A stretch of DNA of 64,000 nucleotides from Streptomyces phaeoluteigriseus (lineage in GTDB: Bacteria > Actinomycetota > Actinomycetes > Streptomycetales > Streptomycetaceae). A program made the position numbers and the translations under genes. Positions 8,717-16,687 of the stretch are shown here, piece after piece; within the stretch, counting starts at the first letter, position 1, and every line of letters begins with the position of its first letter. The notes under the pieces are model-generated. The model ran no database searches and was not told where the DNA came from. It was given only the letters and a program-made list of their open reading frames with translations. The DNA lies in NCBI RefSeq assembly GCF_001896135.2, contig NZ_MPOH02000006.1, positions 124,001 to 188,000 on the forward strand. The letters run 5' to 3'.

Positions 8717-9471
8717 CCGCGCAACACACCGACAACCACCTGATCGTGGTGACCACGGTCACCTCCTTCGACCTGCGGGGCCGGGTGGCGCGGCAAGCGC
8801 TCGATGAGGTCGGGCTCGCCCCAACAAACAGCTCGTCCCGGACCGCGCTCTGCCCGCGCAGCGGACCAGCGGGGGCCGGCTCGGGCCACTCCCACGCCGG
8901 CGACCCGGGGTTGTGTGCGACGCGGAGATGGTCGCGGTCGCCGACCTGTTCGTCCGCGCCCTGCGGAACTGCGGGGATGCCGGGTATGCCTCCGACCGGT
9001 CCCGGGTGCCTGCAATCGGGCGCCTTCCCTGGCTGAAATGCGAGCCCGACGCACTGAAGCCGGTGCCCACTCGTCCGCGTCGGCGAGCCTGCGGCTGGCC
9101 TGCGCCCTGCCCTGTAAGGGCCTGCCCGCGCCCTCGGCATCTGACCCCGGGCGGGCTCCTGAACGTCGCCGCCGTCTCGTCCGCGGCTGCCGGCGATTGC
9201 GCCTGCGATATCGCAGACAACGAATCCACGATCAAGAACTACGCGGCCGTGTCAATAGCACGGATATAGCGTGCGTGGAAGGAACGGACAGAGAACTCTC
9301 CCGGCCCCTTCCGTGCCCGCGGACGGTAACTCCCGCGGACGGTAACTCCCGAACATTGAGCCCGGAAGGTCCGCCGGGTAATATCGGCGATCGCCACCTC
9401 GTTTACCGGCTGTTTTCTCTTATCGACTGCCCAAGCCATTCGCATTGCGAAACGCCTAGTGGGAAGTGCCG
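8717..9471. other. Leader/promoter region of the first biosynthetic operon
   Basis: About 755 bases between the activator and the carrier-protein gene. No frame gives a convincing protein. One stretch around 8913-9010 (CDAEMVAVADLFV...) faintly resembles the N-terminal motif of some transposases but is too degraded to call. The right part holds likely control elements: a 16-bp direct repeat (9316-9347), the palindrome GGCGATCGCC (9386-9395) and the inverted repeat TTCGC-att-GCGAA (9439-9451) just before the ribosome site GGGAAG of the next gene. Confidence 0.5.
9316..9347. repeat. Two tandem 16-bp direct repeats upstream of the carrier-protein operon
   Basis: CCCGCGGACGGTAACT occurs at 9316-9331 and again at 9332-9347, about 125 bases before the ATG of the carrier protein. 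Tandem repeats at this distance are a common form of activator-binding site in Streptomyces, but no binding protein is known here. Confidence 0.8.
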
Positions 9472-9741
9472 ATGCCGACTCCAATGACGCTGTTCGACGA
9501 AGTGTTTCGGGTGCTGGTCGCGATGCTCGATGAGGACGTGGCGGACCGTCGGGACGAGCTGTCCGCGTCCACGCCGCTCCAGTCGCTGGGCATGGATTCG
9601 ATGAAGTACATCAACCTGCTGCTGAGCCTGGAGGACATCATCGGCAAGGAACTCGACGAGGTCGCCGAGCACATCGACCTCGCCGAGATCACCACCGTCG
9701 GCGATCTCGTCGCGCTGGTGGAGCGGTTGCGGGCACTGTGA
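9472..9741 (+). CDS. Stand-alone acyl/peptidyl carrier protein
   Basis: The 89-residue protein is a free carrier protein. The 4'-phosphopantetheine attachment site is Ser43 in the motif SLGMDSMKYINLL, followed by a helix-2/helix-3 pattern (LEDIIGKELDEVAEHIDLAEI) typical of ACP/PCP domains. The ATG at 9472 is preferred because GGGAAG lies 6 bases upstream; a GTG two codons earlier is possible. It heads an operon with a PhyH-type dioxygenase 13 bases downstream, an amidohydrolase and an acyl-CoA dehydrogenase. This suggests that a building block is tethered to this carrier while it is oxidised. The identity of the tethered acid is unknown, and no adenylating enzyme is fused to it. Confidence 0.88.
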   Translation: MPTPMTLFDEVFRVLVAMLDEDVADRRDELSASTPLQSLGMDSMKYINLLLSLEDIIGKELDEVAEHIDLAEITTVGDLVALVERLRAL

Positions 9742-9754
9742 CGGGAGTCGGGTC

Positions 9755-10660
9755 ATGAGCGACAGCGAACTCGACGTGGCGGCCGTGATGCCTTCGGCGG
9801 AGGACATCGCCTACTACCGGCAGAACGGCTACTACGTCTCGAAGAAGATCCTGAGTGACGACCTGATCGCCGGGGCGCTGGAGGGCAGCGAGAGGCTCTA
9901 CCGCGGCGAGTACGACGAGCGCTTCGCGTGGAGCGACGACCCGAACGTGGACCCCAACTTCGGCGTCCCCTACACGGACCGCACCCGCAGCCGCGCCGAC
10001 GGCTACGCCTCCTTCCACAGCTTCGGGCTCCGCGCCCTGGCCCGGCACCCGGTCATCGCGTCGATCGCGGCCGCGCTGATCGGCGCCACGGAGATCAGGT
10101 CCTGGAAGGACCAGCTCATCTACAAGGCGCCCGCGAGCGGCCCCCAGGAGAACGAGGGGGTCACCGGGTTCCACCAGGACAAGCGCTACTGGCCGACGTG
10201 CAGGTCGGACCGGATGATCACGGCATGGATCCCGCTGCACGACTGCTCCACGCAGAACGGGTGCCTGGTGGTGATCAAGGGCAGCCACCAGTGGCGCAAC
10301 AACCACGCGCTGGTCACCTTCGACGAGAAGAACCAGGACTACATCAAGTCCAAGCTGATCAACAGCGAGGGCGACGAGCTGGTCGAGGTACCGCTGGAGC
10401 TCCAGCGCGGCCAGGTCAGCTTCCACGACTGCTACACGATCCACGGCAGCTACCCCAACGTGTCCGACTCGCCGCGGCGCGCCCTGTCGGTGCACCTGCA
10501 GGACGGGGAGAACCGCTACCGCGACCTGAATTTCCTGAGCCGGGCGAAGCCGGTCTACAAGCACTCCCACGACCTCATCTGCCGCAAGGCGGAGAACGGC
10601 TTCCCCGACTACAGCGACCCCGAGATCTTCCCGACGCTCCACCGCGGCACGGCGGGGTGA
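9755..10660 (+). CDS. PhyH-family Fe(II)/2-oxoglutarate dioxygenase (HxD type)
   Basis: The 301-residue protein belongs to the phytanoyl-CoA dioxygenase family of non-heme iron hydroxylases. The facial triad is intact: His140 and Asp142 in GFHQDKRYW, and distal His230 in CYTIHGSYPN. An arginine in SPRRALS about ten residues later would bind 2-oxoglutarate. The presence of Asp142 separates it from the halogenase encoded 10 kb downstream, which has Ala at this place. It should therefore hydroxylate or otherwise oxidise rather than chlorinate. Tight spacing behind the carrier-protein gene suggests a carrier-tethered substrate. The stop at 10660 is followed 45 bases later by the amidohydrolase gene. 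Confidence 0.9.
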   Translation: MSDSELDVAAVMPSAEDIAYYRQNGYYVSKKILSDDLIAGALEGSERLYRGEYDERFAWSDDPNVDPNFGVPYTDRTRSRADGYASFHSFGLRALARHPVIASIAAALIGATEIRSWKDQLIYKAPASGPQENEGVTGFHQDKRYWPTCRSDRMITAWIPLHDCSTQNGCLVVIKGSHQWRNNHALVTFDEKNQDYIKSKLINSEGDELVEVPLELQRGQVSFHDCYTIHGSYPNVSDSPRRALSVHLQDGENRYRDLNFLSRAKPVYKHSHDLICRKAENGFPDYSDPEIFPTLHRGTAG

Positions 10661-10705
10661 CCGGGCGCCCCGGGTGGCTCTCCCCGGCTCCGGAGACGGG
10701 CACCC

Positions 10706-11575
10706 ATGATTGACATCCACGTTCACCTGGCCGACGCGCGCTGCCTCTCCCCGGGGTTCGTCGCCGGCATCGCGGAGTCGATCCTCGACGACGACCGGGT
10801 CGAGCGCGCCGTGCGCCTCTACCTGATGGACCGGCACGGCAAGCGGCTCCTGTCGCAGATGGAGGCCCACGGGATCACCAAGTCGATCCTCCTCATCGCC
10901 GACTTCGGCCCGGCGCTCGGCGAGCCCGAGCTGTCCATCCAGGAGGTGCACGAGCACCACGCCGCGGTCGCCAGGGCGTCCGGCGGGCGCCTGGCGTTCT
11001 TCGCGGGCTTCGACCCCTCGCGCGGGCCCGCGGCGCTCGACATCGTCAGGCACTGGACGGCCGTGCCCGGGTGCGAGGGCGTCAAGCTCTACCCGCCCTG
11101 CGGCTTCGAGCTGGACGACGAGCGGCTGCTGCCGTTGTGGCAGCACTGCAACGACAACGGCATCCCCGTGCTGACCCACTCGGGGCCGTCCTTGCCCAGC
11201 CTCGGCCGCGCGCAGCGGTACCCGCACAGCCTCGAAGAGGTCGTACGGCGGTTCCCGGAGGTGCGCATCGCGCTGGCGCACGGCATGGTCTGGGACCTCG
11301 AGGGGACCATCCGGCTGCTCCAGCAGCACCCCGCGAACCTCTACGCGGACATCTCGTCGTTCCACCAGCTCTCCGCGCACGAACTGGAGTTGATGCTGGA
11401 GGGCTGCACGAAGGTGCCCGACCAGGTCCTCTTCGGTTCCGACGCCCCGCTCTTCGACTTCTCCGGAAACCTGGGCGCCAAGATCGAGGAGCTGCGGGGC
11501 CACCTGACGCCCGCGCAGCAGGCCGGCCTGTTCGAGCTGAACGCGCGCAGGTTCCTGCACGGCACCAACGCCTGA
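10706..11575 (+). CDS. Metal-dependent amidohydrolase family protein (TIM barrel)
   Basis: The 289-residue protein has the amidohydrolase-2 hallmarks: N-terminal IDIHVHL for metal binding, EGVKLYPPCGFELDDE, VLTHSGPSLPSLG with the central His, RIALAHGMVWD, and the distal catalytic Asp in LFGSDAPLFDF. Members hydrolyse amides, lactones or C-C bonds, or decarboxylate, usually with Zn or Mn. The ATG at 10706 follows GGAGAC by 8 bases. It belongs to the carrier-protein/dioxygenase/acyl-CoA-dehydrogenase operon and so probably tailors or releases the acyl building block made there. The reaction is not predictable from sequence alone. Confidence 0.87.
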   Translation: MIDIHVHLADARCLSPGFVAGIAESILDDDRVERAVRLYLMDRHGKRLLSQMEAHGITKSILLIADFGPALGEPELSIQEVHEHHAAVARASGGRLAFFAGFDPSRGPAALDIVRHWTAVPGCEGVKLYPPCGFELDDERLLPLWQHCNDNGIPVLTHSGPSLPSLGRAQRYPHSLEEVVRRFPEVRIALAHGMVWDLEGTIRLLQQHPANLYADISSFHQLSAHELELMLEGCTKVPDQVLFGSDAPLFDFSGNLGAKIEELRGHLTPAQQAGLFELNARRFLHGTNA

Positions 11576-11624
11576 TGAACCCCCTCGCGCCCGGCGAGGG
11601 AAACCCCGGCCCGAGGACGACGGT

Positions 11625-12782
11625 GTGAGCGTGGACTCGATCTACTTTTCCCCCGAGGTGGACACGTTCCGCGAGCAGACGCGCCGGTTCCTGCGCGAGC
11701 ACATCGCCCCGCGACTGGACACGTGGGAGTCCGAGCGCCGCATCCCGCGCGACACGTGGAAGCTGCTCGCGGGGGAGGGGCTGCTGGGTCTGCACCACCC
11801 CCGTGCCTACGGAGGCCGCGAGCTGCCGTTCTTCCACTCGGTGGCCTACTTGGAGGAACTGGGGCGGCTCGGCAACGGCGGCTTCCGCGGCGCGATGTCC
11901 GTCCACAGCTACATGGCGACCACCTACCTGCAGCTGGCCGGTGACCACGAGCAGAAGCTGGCGTACCTCAAGCCCGCCGTCGAGGGCGACATGATCGCCG
12001 CGCTGGCGATCACCGAACCCCATGCCGGGTCCGATGTGTCCAACATCAGCTGCGAGGCACGGGCCACCGGCGACGGGTACGCGATCCGCGGCACCAAGGC
12101 GTTCGTGACCAACGGGATGCACGCGGACTTCATGGTCACCGCAGTCCGGATGGCCGACGGTCCGGTGGCGGCCACCGGTTCCGGCAACATCTCCCTCCTC
12201 GTGATCGACGCGCAGGCGCCGGGGGTGACGCGGACCCCCGTGGAGAAGCTGGGGTGGCACTGTTCCGACACCGCGACCGTGCACTTCGAGGACGTCGTGG
12301 TGGACGGGAGCAGGCTCCTCGGCCGGAAGAACTCCGGATTCATGTGGATCATGAAGGCCTTCCAGCTCGAGCGGGTCGCGGCCGCCGTCCTGGCCATCGG
12401 CGAGGTCGACCGCGCGCTGGAGCTGGCCCGGCGGTACACGGGCGAGCGCCAGGTCTTCGGCAAGGCGCTCGCGGGTCACCAGGTCGTACGGCACCGACTG
12501 GCCGAGCTGATGAGCCACGCGGAGGCGGCGCGCCAGCTCGTCTACCACGCGGCCTGGCTGCACAGCCGGGGGAAGCTGGCGATGTCCGAGTGCGCGATGG
12601 CGAAGCTGCGCGCCACCGAGCTGGCCGTGGACGTGGCGGGACAGTGCCTCCAACTCTTCGGCGGGCACGGCTATCTCGCGGACGCGCCGATCGCCCGCCT
12701 CTTCCGGGACACGCGGCTGGACACGATCGCGGGCGGTGCCAGCGAGATCATGCGGGAGATCATCGCGGACACCGACCTGTGA
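11625..12782 (+). CDS. Acyl-CoA (or acyl-carrier) dehydrogenase
   Basis: The 385-residue flavoprotein is of normal length for the acyl-CoA dehydrogenase family, starting at GTG 11625. Recognisable regions are LLGLHHPRAYGGRELP, the FAD/substrate segment ALAITEPHAGSDVSNI, GTKAFVTNGMHADF, ERVAAAVLAIGEVDRAL, RQVFGKALAGHQVVRHRL, and the C-terminal LFGGHGYLADAPIARLFRD and GGASEIMREII. The Glu of a typical Y-x-G-x-x-E-I-x-R-x-x-I-A motif is represented in GASEIMREII. In lipopeptide and polyketide clusters such enzymes desaturate or oxidise carrier-bound acids, so it may introduce a double bond into the starter or a building block. It is the last gene of the first biosynthetic operon. Confidence 0.92.
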   Translation: MSVDSIYFSPEVDTFREQTRRFLREHIAPRLDTWESERRIPRDTWKLLAGEGLLGLHHPRAYGGRELPFFHSVAYLEELGRLGNGGFRGAMSVHSYMATTYLQLAGDHEQKLAYLKPAVEGDMIAALAITEPHAGSDVSNISCEARATGDGYAIRGTKAFVTNGMHADFMVTAVRMADGPVAATGSGNISLLVIDAQAPGVTRTPVEKLGWHCSDTATVHFEDVVVDGSRLLGRKNSGFMWIMKAFQLERVAAAVLAIGEVDRALELARRYTGERQVFGKALAGHQVVRHRLAELMSHAEAARQLVYHAAWLHSRGKLAMSECAMAKLRATELAVDVAGQCLQLFGGHGYLADAPIARLFRDTRLDTIAGGASEIMREIIADTDL

Positions 12783-13249
12783 CGACCGCTTCCCCAGCCC
12801 GGCTCTGGCACGGGCCGTGCAGCCTCCCGGGGGGTGCCGGGCGCCCATCCGCCCAGCCGGCCATCAGCTGTGCCCTGCCGCTCCCGCTCGACCTGCCGGA
12901 CCGTCAGGCGGCGGGAGCGGGGCGCGCTGTCGCAGCGACTTCCCGAACGGCTGCCGGACGCCTCCGCGGCCGTCGAGGTGCTCCAGCGGGCCCTGCGGGC
13001 CGGTGTCGCTCCCTCCGGCCCGGCCGGACGCACCGTCCGGCCACAGCGTTCCGGCCGGCTTCCGCGAGTGCCTCACCCGCCACGGTCGCGCCGACCACCT
13101 CTCCGACCCGGCGTTCGCGCGCCTGAGGGAGACCGGGACCGCCGCGACTCTCACGACCGGGCCGGCTGGGACCACCACCTCATCGGGCGCCGGCGGGCGG
13201 CCACGAACGATGCCCCGAACCCTGCCCGGTATCCCTGGCGGAGCGACAC
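12783..13249. other. Convergent intergenic region, no gene recognised
   Basis: About 467 bases separate the ends of the acyl-CoA dehydrogenase (+) and the KAS III-like gene (-). Open frames here overlap and resemble nothing I know. A strong hairpin at 13022-13042 probably terminates transcription. Confidence 0.5.
13022..13042. terminator. Hairpin between convergent genes
   Basis: GGCCGGACG (13022-13030), CAC, CGTCCGGCC (13034-13042) form a perfect 9-bp stem with a 3-base loop. No T-run follows, as is usual in high-GC actinobacteria. Confidence 0.5.
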
Positions 13250-14163
13250 TCAGCACTTCTGCAGGACGAAACAGCCCCACCGGAAGTAACCCACCGTCAG
13301 GCACGTGACGGTCGCGCCGGGCGCGAGGGGTGTTTCGGCCGCGTAGTCGGTGAGGTTGATCAGCACGTCGCAGGAGAACACGTGACCCAGCCGCCGGAGG
13401 TTGTCGAGGTAGAACATCTCCTGGCCGGTGCGCAGCTCCCGCATGAGGCCGCGCTGGATCAGCATGTTGTAGTTGCCGCAGAAGACCTTCTCCATCTTCT
13501 CCGGCGGGAACTCCGGCGGGATGGCCCGCCACAACTTGCCCAGGTTCTTGACCGAGTTGTCGACGAAGGCGAGCACGCCGTAGGTCTTGGTGAGGTGGGA
13601 CAGGTCGCTGCTGGTCGCCAGATGCTTCAGCTCGTAGTCGCCGCCGGTCTTCGACAGGATGAACGACAGCGCCCCGTCGCTCAGGATGGACTCGGCCGAG
13701 TCATGAACCGGTCGCGGTCCCGGGCGCACTTGTCGCCCACGATGATCAGGACCTCCGAGTAGTCGTTGGCCCGCAGCAGGCTGGACCCCAGCTCGAGGGC
13801 GGCCGACAGGTTGGAGCACTTGGAGAGGGTGACCCCGTACAGCTTGGCGTCGACGAGTCCGTAGTCGCCGAGGATCTGCGCCACCTCGGGGTAGTCGAGC
13901 CCCACGGCGTGGATGGAGTTGACCGTCGGCGCGAGCAGTACCGCACCGACGTCGGCCGGGGCCACGCCGCTCGTCCGCATGGTCTCGCCGACCGGGCGGT
14001 GGCACAGTTCCGGCAGGGTCAGCGGGCTCTTCCGGTAGTAGTGCAGGCCGAGTTTGGTGAAGACCTGGACCTGCTCCGGATCTCCCTCCTCGATGTCGGC
14101 GAGCGGCACGGCGTCCCCCACGGTGTAGGCGAGACCGCGGAGGTAGAGCGACTGTTCGGACAT
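13250..14163 (-). CDS. Beta-ketoacyl-ACP synthase III (FabH-like) homologue, frameshifted as read
   Basis: The product is a thiolase-fold KAS III-like enzyme of about 304 residues. The probable active-site Cys is Cys116 in GVTLSKCSNLSAALELG, in the position of the FabH nucleophile. The usual FabH HQANxRI and GNTGAAS motifs are replaced: the C-terminal half has KVFCGNYNMLI and LGHVFSCDVLINL instead. That points to a diverged subfamily doing acyl transfer or ester/amide formation rather than fatty-acid initiation. The frame changes near 13702, after RDRDRFM and before DSAESILSDG, as if one base is missing. Start ATG 14163 (MSEQ) has AGGG about 9 bases upstream; ATG 14172 is too close to it. It diverges from the BenE gene. 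Acyl supply to the NRPS starter is a reasonable guess. Confidence 0.78.
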
Positions 14164-14301
14164 TCTCGGCATCCCTAACGTGAGGCGGGGAACAGAGGCG
14201 GGGAGAGGGCCGGGAATCGTCTCGGGCCGCGTCGCACCCAGCGGCTCGTCGAGTCCGGATCTGGTGCGGCTGCCGTCGTAGAGGTCGACACCCGTTCGGG
14301 T

Positions 14302-14317
14302 ATGATCACGGGATCAT
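14302..14317. promoter_or_regulatory. Small palindrome overlapping the BenE start codon
   Basis: ATGATC-acgg-GATCAT (14302-14317) overlaps the ATG at 14316. It could be an operator or could affect translation, since the ribosome site here is weak. It may also be chance. Confidence 0.3.
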
Positions 14318-15542
14318 GAAGTCGCTGTCCCACTTAACGCGGCAAACGGCTCCCCCTTCGGCCGTCGTCGCCGGCCTGATCGCGGTGCTGGTCGGCAGCA
14401 CCAGTTCCGCGGCCATCGTCTTCACCGCTGCGAAGGCCGCTGGTGCGTCTGCCGACGATCTGGCCTCGTGGATGCTCGCGCTGGGCGTCGGCATGGGCGC
14501 GACGTCGATAGGGCTGTCCTTACGTTATCGCACACCAGTGGTCACGGCGTGGTCCACACCGGGCGCTGCCGTGCTGGCCACGGGCCTGCTCGGCGCGACC
14601 ATGGCGCAGGCCGTCGGCGCGTTCCTGGTGTCCGCGGCGCTGATCACGATCAGCGGGCTCACCGGCTGGTTCGCGCGCGTCATGGACCGCATTCCGGTGG
14701 CCATCGCGGCGGGCCTGCTCGCCGGCATCCTCGTCCGGTTCGGTACCGGGCTGTTCAGCGCGATGCACGACAGCTTCGGCGTGGTGTTCCCCATGTTCGC
14801 GGTGTACCTGGTGTGCCGCCGGTGGATGCCGAGGTACGCGGTTCTCGCCGCTCTGGTCGTCGGCGCCGGCGCGGCCTCCGTGTCCGGCTCGGTCCAAGTG
14901 CACGACGTGGATGTGGCGATCGCCGCACCGATCTTCACCGCGCCCGACTTCTCCTGGCAGGTGATCATCGGTGCCGGGCTGCCGCTGTTCGTGGTGACCA
15001 TGGCGTCGCAGAACCTCGCCGGCGTGGCGGTGCTGCGCAACGACGGGTACCAGGTGCCCGTTTCCCCGCTGGTCGGCTGGACCGGTGCGACGAACCTGCT
15101 GCTCGCCCCGTTCGGCTGCTTCGGACTCAACCTCGCGGCCATCACCGCCGCGATCTGCACCGGCAGCCAGGCGCACGAGGACCGCGACCGGCGCTTCCTG
15201 GCCGGCGTGTGGGCCGGGGTGTTCTACCTGTGCCTCGGCGTGTTCGGCGGCACCGTCGGTTCTCTGCTCACCGCCCTGCCGGCAGCCCTGATCGCCGGGA
15301 TCGCCGGCCTGGGGCTGCTCAACACCATCGTCAGCTCCCTCTCGTCGGCGCTCGCGGACGAGGATTGGCGGGAGTCGGCGGTGGTCACCTTCCTGGCGAC
15401 CGCGTCCGGGGTGACGCTGCTGGGGATCGGCTCCGCCTTCTGGGGCCTGCTCGCCGGAGTCGTCACCGCGCTCGTGACCCGGGGCACGCGCAAGCCGAGC
15501 GCGGTCGAGCAGACCGAGGAGGCCGCCCCTGCCAAGGGGTAG
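14316..15542 (+). CDS. BenE family benzoate/proton symporter-like transporter
   Basis: The 408-residue membrane protein follows the BenE family through its length. Marks are SAVVAGLIAVLVGSTSSAA, WMLALGVGMGATSIGLSL, TPVVTAWSTPGAAVLATG, MDRIPVAIAAGLLAGILV, FVVTMASQNLAGVAVLRNDGY, and LLLAPFGCFGLNLAAITAAI followed by a C-terminal helix pair. About 11-12 membrane spans are predicted by eye. BenE proteins import benzoate with protons. Inside an NRPS cluster it could import an aromatic precursor or export a product. Two TTA codons (14334-14336 and 14520-14522) tie its translation to bldA, as for the activator and both NRPSs, supporting membership of the cluster. A strong bidirectional terminator follows. 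Confidence 0.88.
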   Translation: MKSLSHLTRQTAPPSAVVAGLIAVLVGSTSSAAIVFTAAKAAGASADDLASWMLALGVGMGATSIGLSLRYRTPVVTAWSTPGAAVLATGLLGATMAQAVGAFLVSAALITISGLTGWFARVMDRIPVAIAAGLLAGILVRFGTGLFSAMHDSFGVVFPMFAVYLVCRRWMPRYAVLAALVVGAGAASVSGSVQVHDVDVAIAAPIFTAPDFSWQVIIGAGLPLFVVTMASQNLAGVAVLRNDGYQVPVSPLVGWTGATNLLLAPFGCFGLNLAAITAAICTGSQAHEDRDRRFLAGVWAGVFYLCLGVFGGTVGSLLTALPAALIAGIAGLGLLNTIVSSLSSALADEDWRESAVVTFLATASGVTLLGIGSAFWGLLAGVVTALVTRGTRKPSAVEQTEEAAPAKG

Positions 15543-15555
15543 ACGCGGACAGGTA

Positions 15556-15585
15556 GCAGCCCCTGGGCGGTCGCCCAGGGGCTGC
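15556..15585. terminator. Bidirectional terminator between BenE and the PLP enzyme
   Basis: GCAGCCCCTGGGCG (15556-15569), GT, CGCCCAGGGGCTGC (15572-15585) is a perfect 14-bp inverted repeat, placed 13 bases after the BenE stop and 19 bases after the stop of the convergent PLP-enzyme gene. Confidence 0.85.
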
Positions 15586-15604
15586 GCCATCACCTGCCGG
15601 ATCC

Positions 15605-16597
15605 CTACCCCTTGACGATCGCCGCGGGGGCCGGGGCCGTGCCGACCCAGCGGTGATAGGCGTCCATGTCGACGTTGCTGCCGCACACGATGGTCGCCAC
15701 CCGCTTGCCCGCGAAGCGGTCGCGGTCCTCGAGGAGCGCCGCGATACCCAGCGCCGCCGACGGTTCGACGACGAGACCCGCGTGGTGGAGCAGCAGTCGC
15801 ATCCCCTCGGTGATCGACGACTCCTCCACCAATACGGCGTCGTCGGCGACCACGAGGAGGTCCGCCAGGGCGTCGGGGTTCGGGACCCGGCCCGCGACGC
15901 CGTCGGCGATGGTGTCGGTCGACTCGGTGGTGATGACGCTCCGCGCGTGCCAGGACCGCGTCATCGCCGGTGCCCCCTGCGGCTGCACGCAGATCACCTC
16001 GACCTCGGGTGCCAGTGACTTCACCGCGTACCCGACGCCGCCCGCGAGCGCCCCGGTGCCGAGGGCCACCAGGACGGCGTCGAACTGCGCTGGACCGGAG
16101 ACCAGTTCGAGACCGATGGTCGCCGCGCCGTCGCAGGTCTCCACGTCCACGCTGTCCTCGATGCGCCGGATGCCGCGCTCCTGCGAGATGGCCGACGCCC
16201 GCTCGCAGGCCACGTCGTAGTCGCCGTCGACCAGCACCAGGTCCGCGCCGAGCGCACGGATGCGCTCGAGCTTGATGGCGGGGGCGGAGCGGGACGCCAC
16301 CACGGTGACGTCGAGCCCCCGGCTGCGCCCGGACCACGCGAGGGCCTGGCCGAGGTTGCCCGCGCTCGCACACACCACGGCGTGCCGGCCGTTCGCCGCG
16401 AGCCGGCTCGCGATGATCTCGGTGCCGCGCGCCTTGAAGCTGCGCACCGGATTCACGGTCTCGAGCTTCAGGCTCACCGCGCACCCGAGGTCGGCCTCCA
16501 AACCGGCGCAGGGGTAGAGCGGGGAGTCGAGGAAAAGTGGGTCGATCGCTTGACGGGCTGTCTGTATTCGAGCTAAGTCGAGGCGCGTTTTCTGCAT
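15605..16597 (-). CDS. PLP-dependent beta-eliminating/replacing enzyme (threonine dehydratase-like)
   Basis: The 330-residue protein is a fold-type II PLP enzyme. The PLP lysine is Lys55 in NPVRSFKARGTE, the substrate loop is CASAGNLGQALAW, and the glycine-rich phosphate loop is ALGTGALAGGVGYA. Closest by pattern are threonine/serine dehydratases, but diaminopropionate synthases (SbnA-like) and other beta-replacing enzymes share these motifs. A role in making a non-proteinogenic amino acid for the NRPS, for example 2,3-diaminopropionate or a keto acid, is possible. The ATG at 16597 has no Shine-Dalgarno but lies 8 bases after a TACACT -10 box, so the mRNA may be leaderless. It diverges from the carbamoyltransferase operon across a shared palindromic promoter region. 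Confidence 0.85.
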   Translation of the reverse strand: MQKTRLDLARIQTARQAIDPLFLDSPLYPCAGLEADLGCAVSLKLETVNPVRSFKARGTEIIASRLAANGRHAVVCASAGNLGQALAWSGRSRGLDVTVVASRSAPAIKLERIRALGADLVLVDGDYDVACERASAISQERGIRRIEDSVDVETCDGAATIGLELVSGPAQFDAVLVALGTGALAGGVGYAVKSLAPEVEVICVQPQGAPAMTRSWHARSVITTESTDTIADGVAGRVPNPDALADLLVVADDAVLVEESSITEGMRLLLHHAGLVVEPSAALGIAALLEDRDRFAGKRVATIVCGSNVDMDAYHRWVGTAPAPAAIVKG

Positions 16598-16605
16598 GGC
16601 GGAAC

Positions 16606-16660
16606 AGTGTAGTTCAAGGACTTGCACTCCCTTGAACGGCGGTAATCCCGCCGGTAGCAT
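16606..16660. promoter_or_regulatory. Divergent promoter region with a palindromic operator
   Basis: For the plus-strand carbamoyltransferase/NRPS operon, TTGAAC (16632-16637) and TAGCAT (16655-16660) form -35 and -10 boxes 17 bases apart. For the minus-strand PLP gene, TACACT (complement of 16606-16611) is a good -10 box. Spanning both is the inverted repeat GTTCAAGG-N10-CCTTGAAC (16612-16637), whose right arm contains the plus-strand -35 box. A regulator bound here could control both directions. It is shorter than the StrR consensus by 3 bases, so another protein may bind it. Confidence 0.55.
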
Positions 16661-16687
16661 CGGCCCCCGACCACGAAGCATGGGACA

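Noticed and set aside
8913..9269. Possible transposase fragment (CDAEMVAVADLFV...)
   Set aside because: The similarity to an S-D-A-E-L-x-x-L-A-V motif is weak and no catalytic residues or terminal repeats are visible.
9755..10660. First PhyH protein as a second halogenase
   Set aside because: Its iron motif is His140-x-Asp142; the Asp ligand is present, so it fits a hydroxylase.
9689..11560. A 623-codon open frame antisense to the dioxygenase and amidohydrolase genes
   Set aside because: The plus-strand genes have complete catalytic motifs; the antisense frame is low-complexity and lacks a ribosome site.
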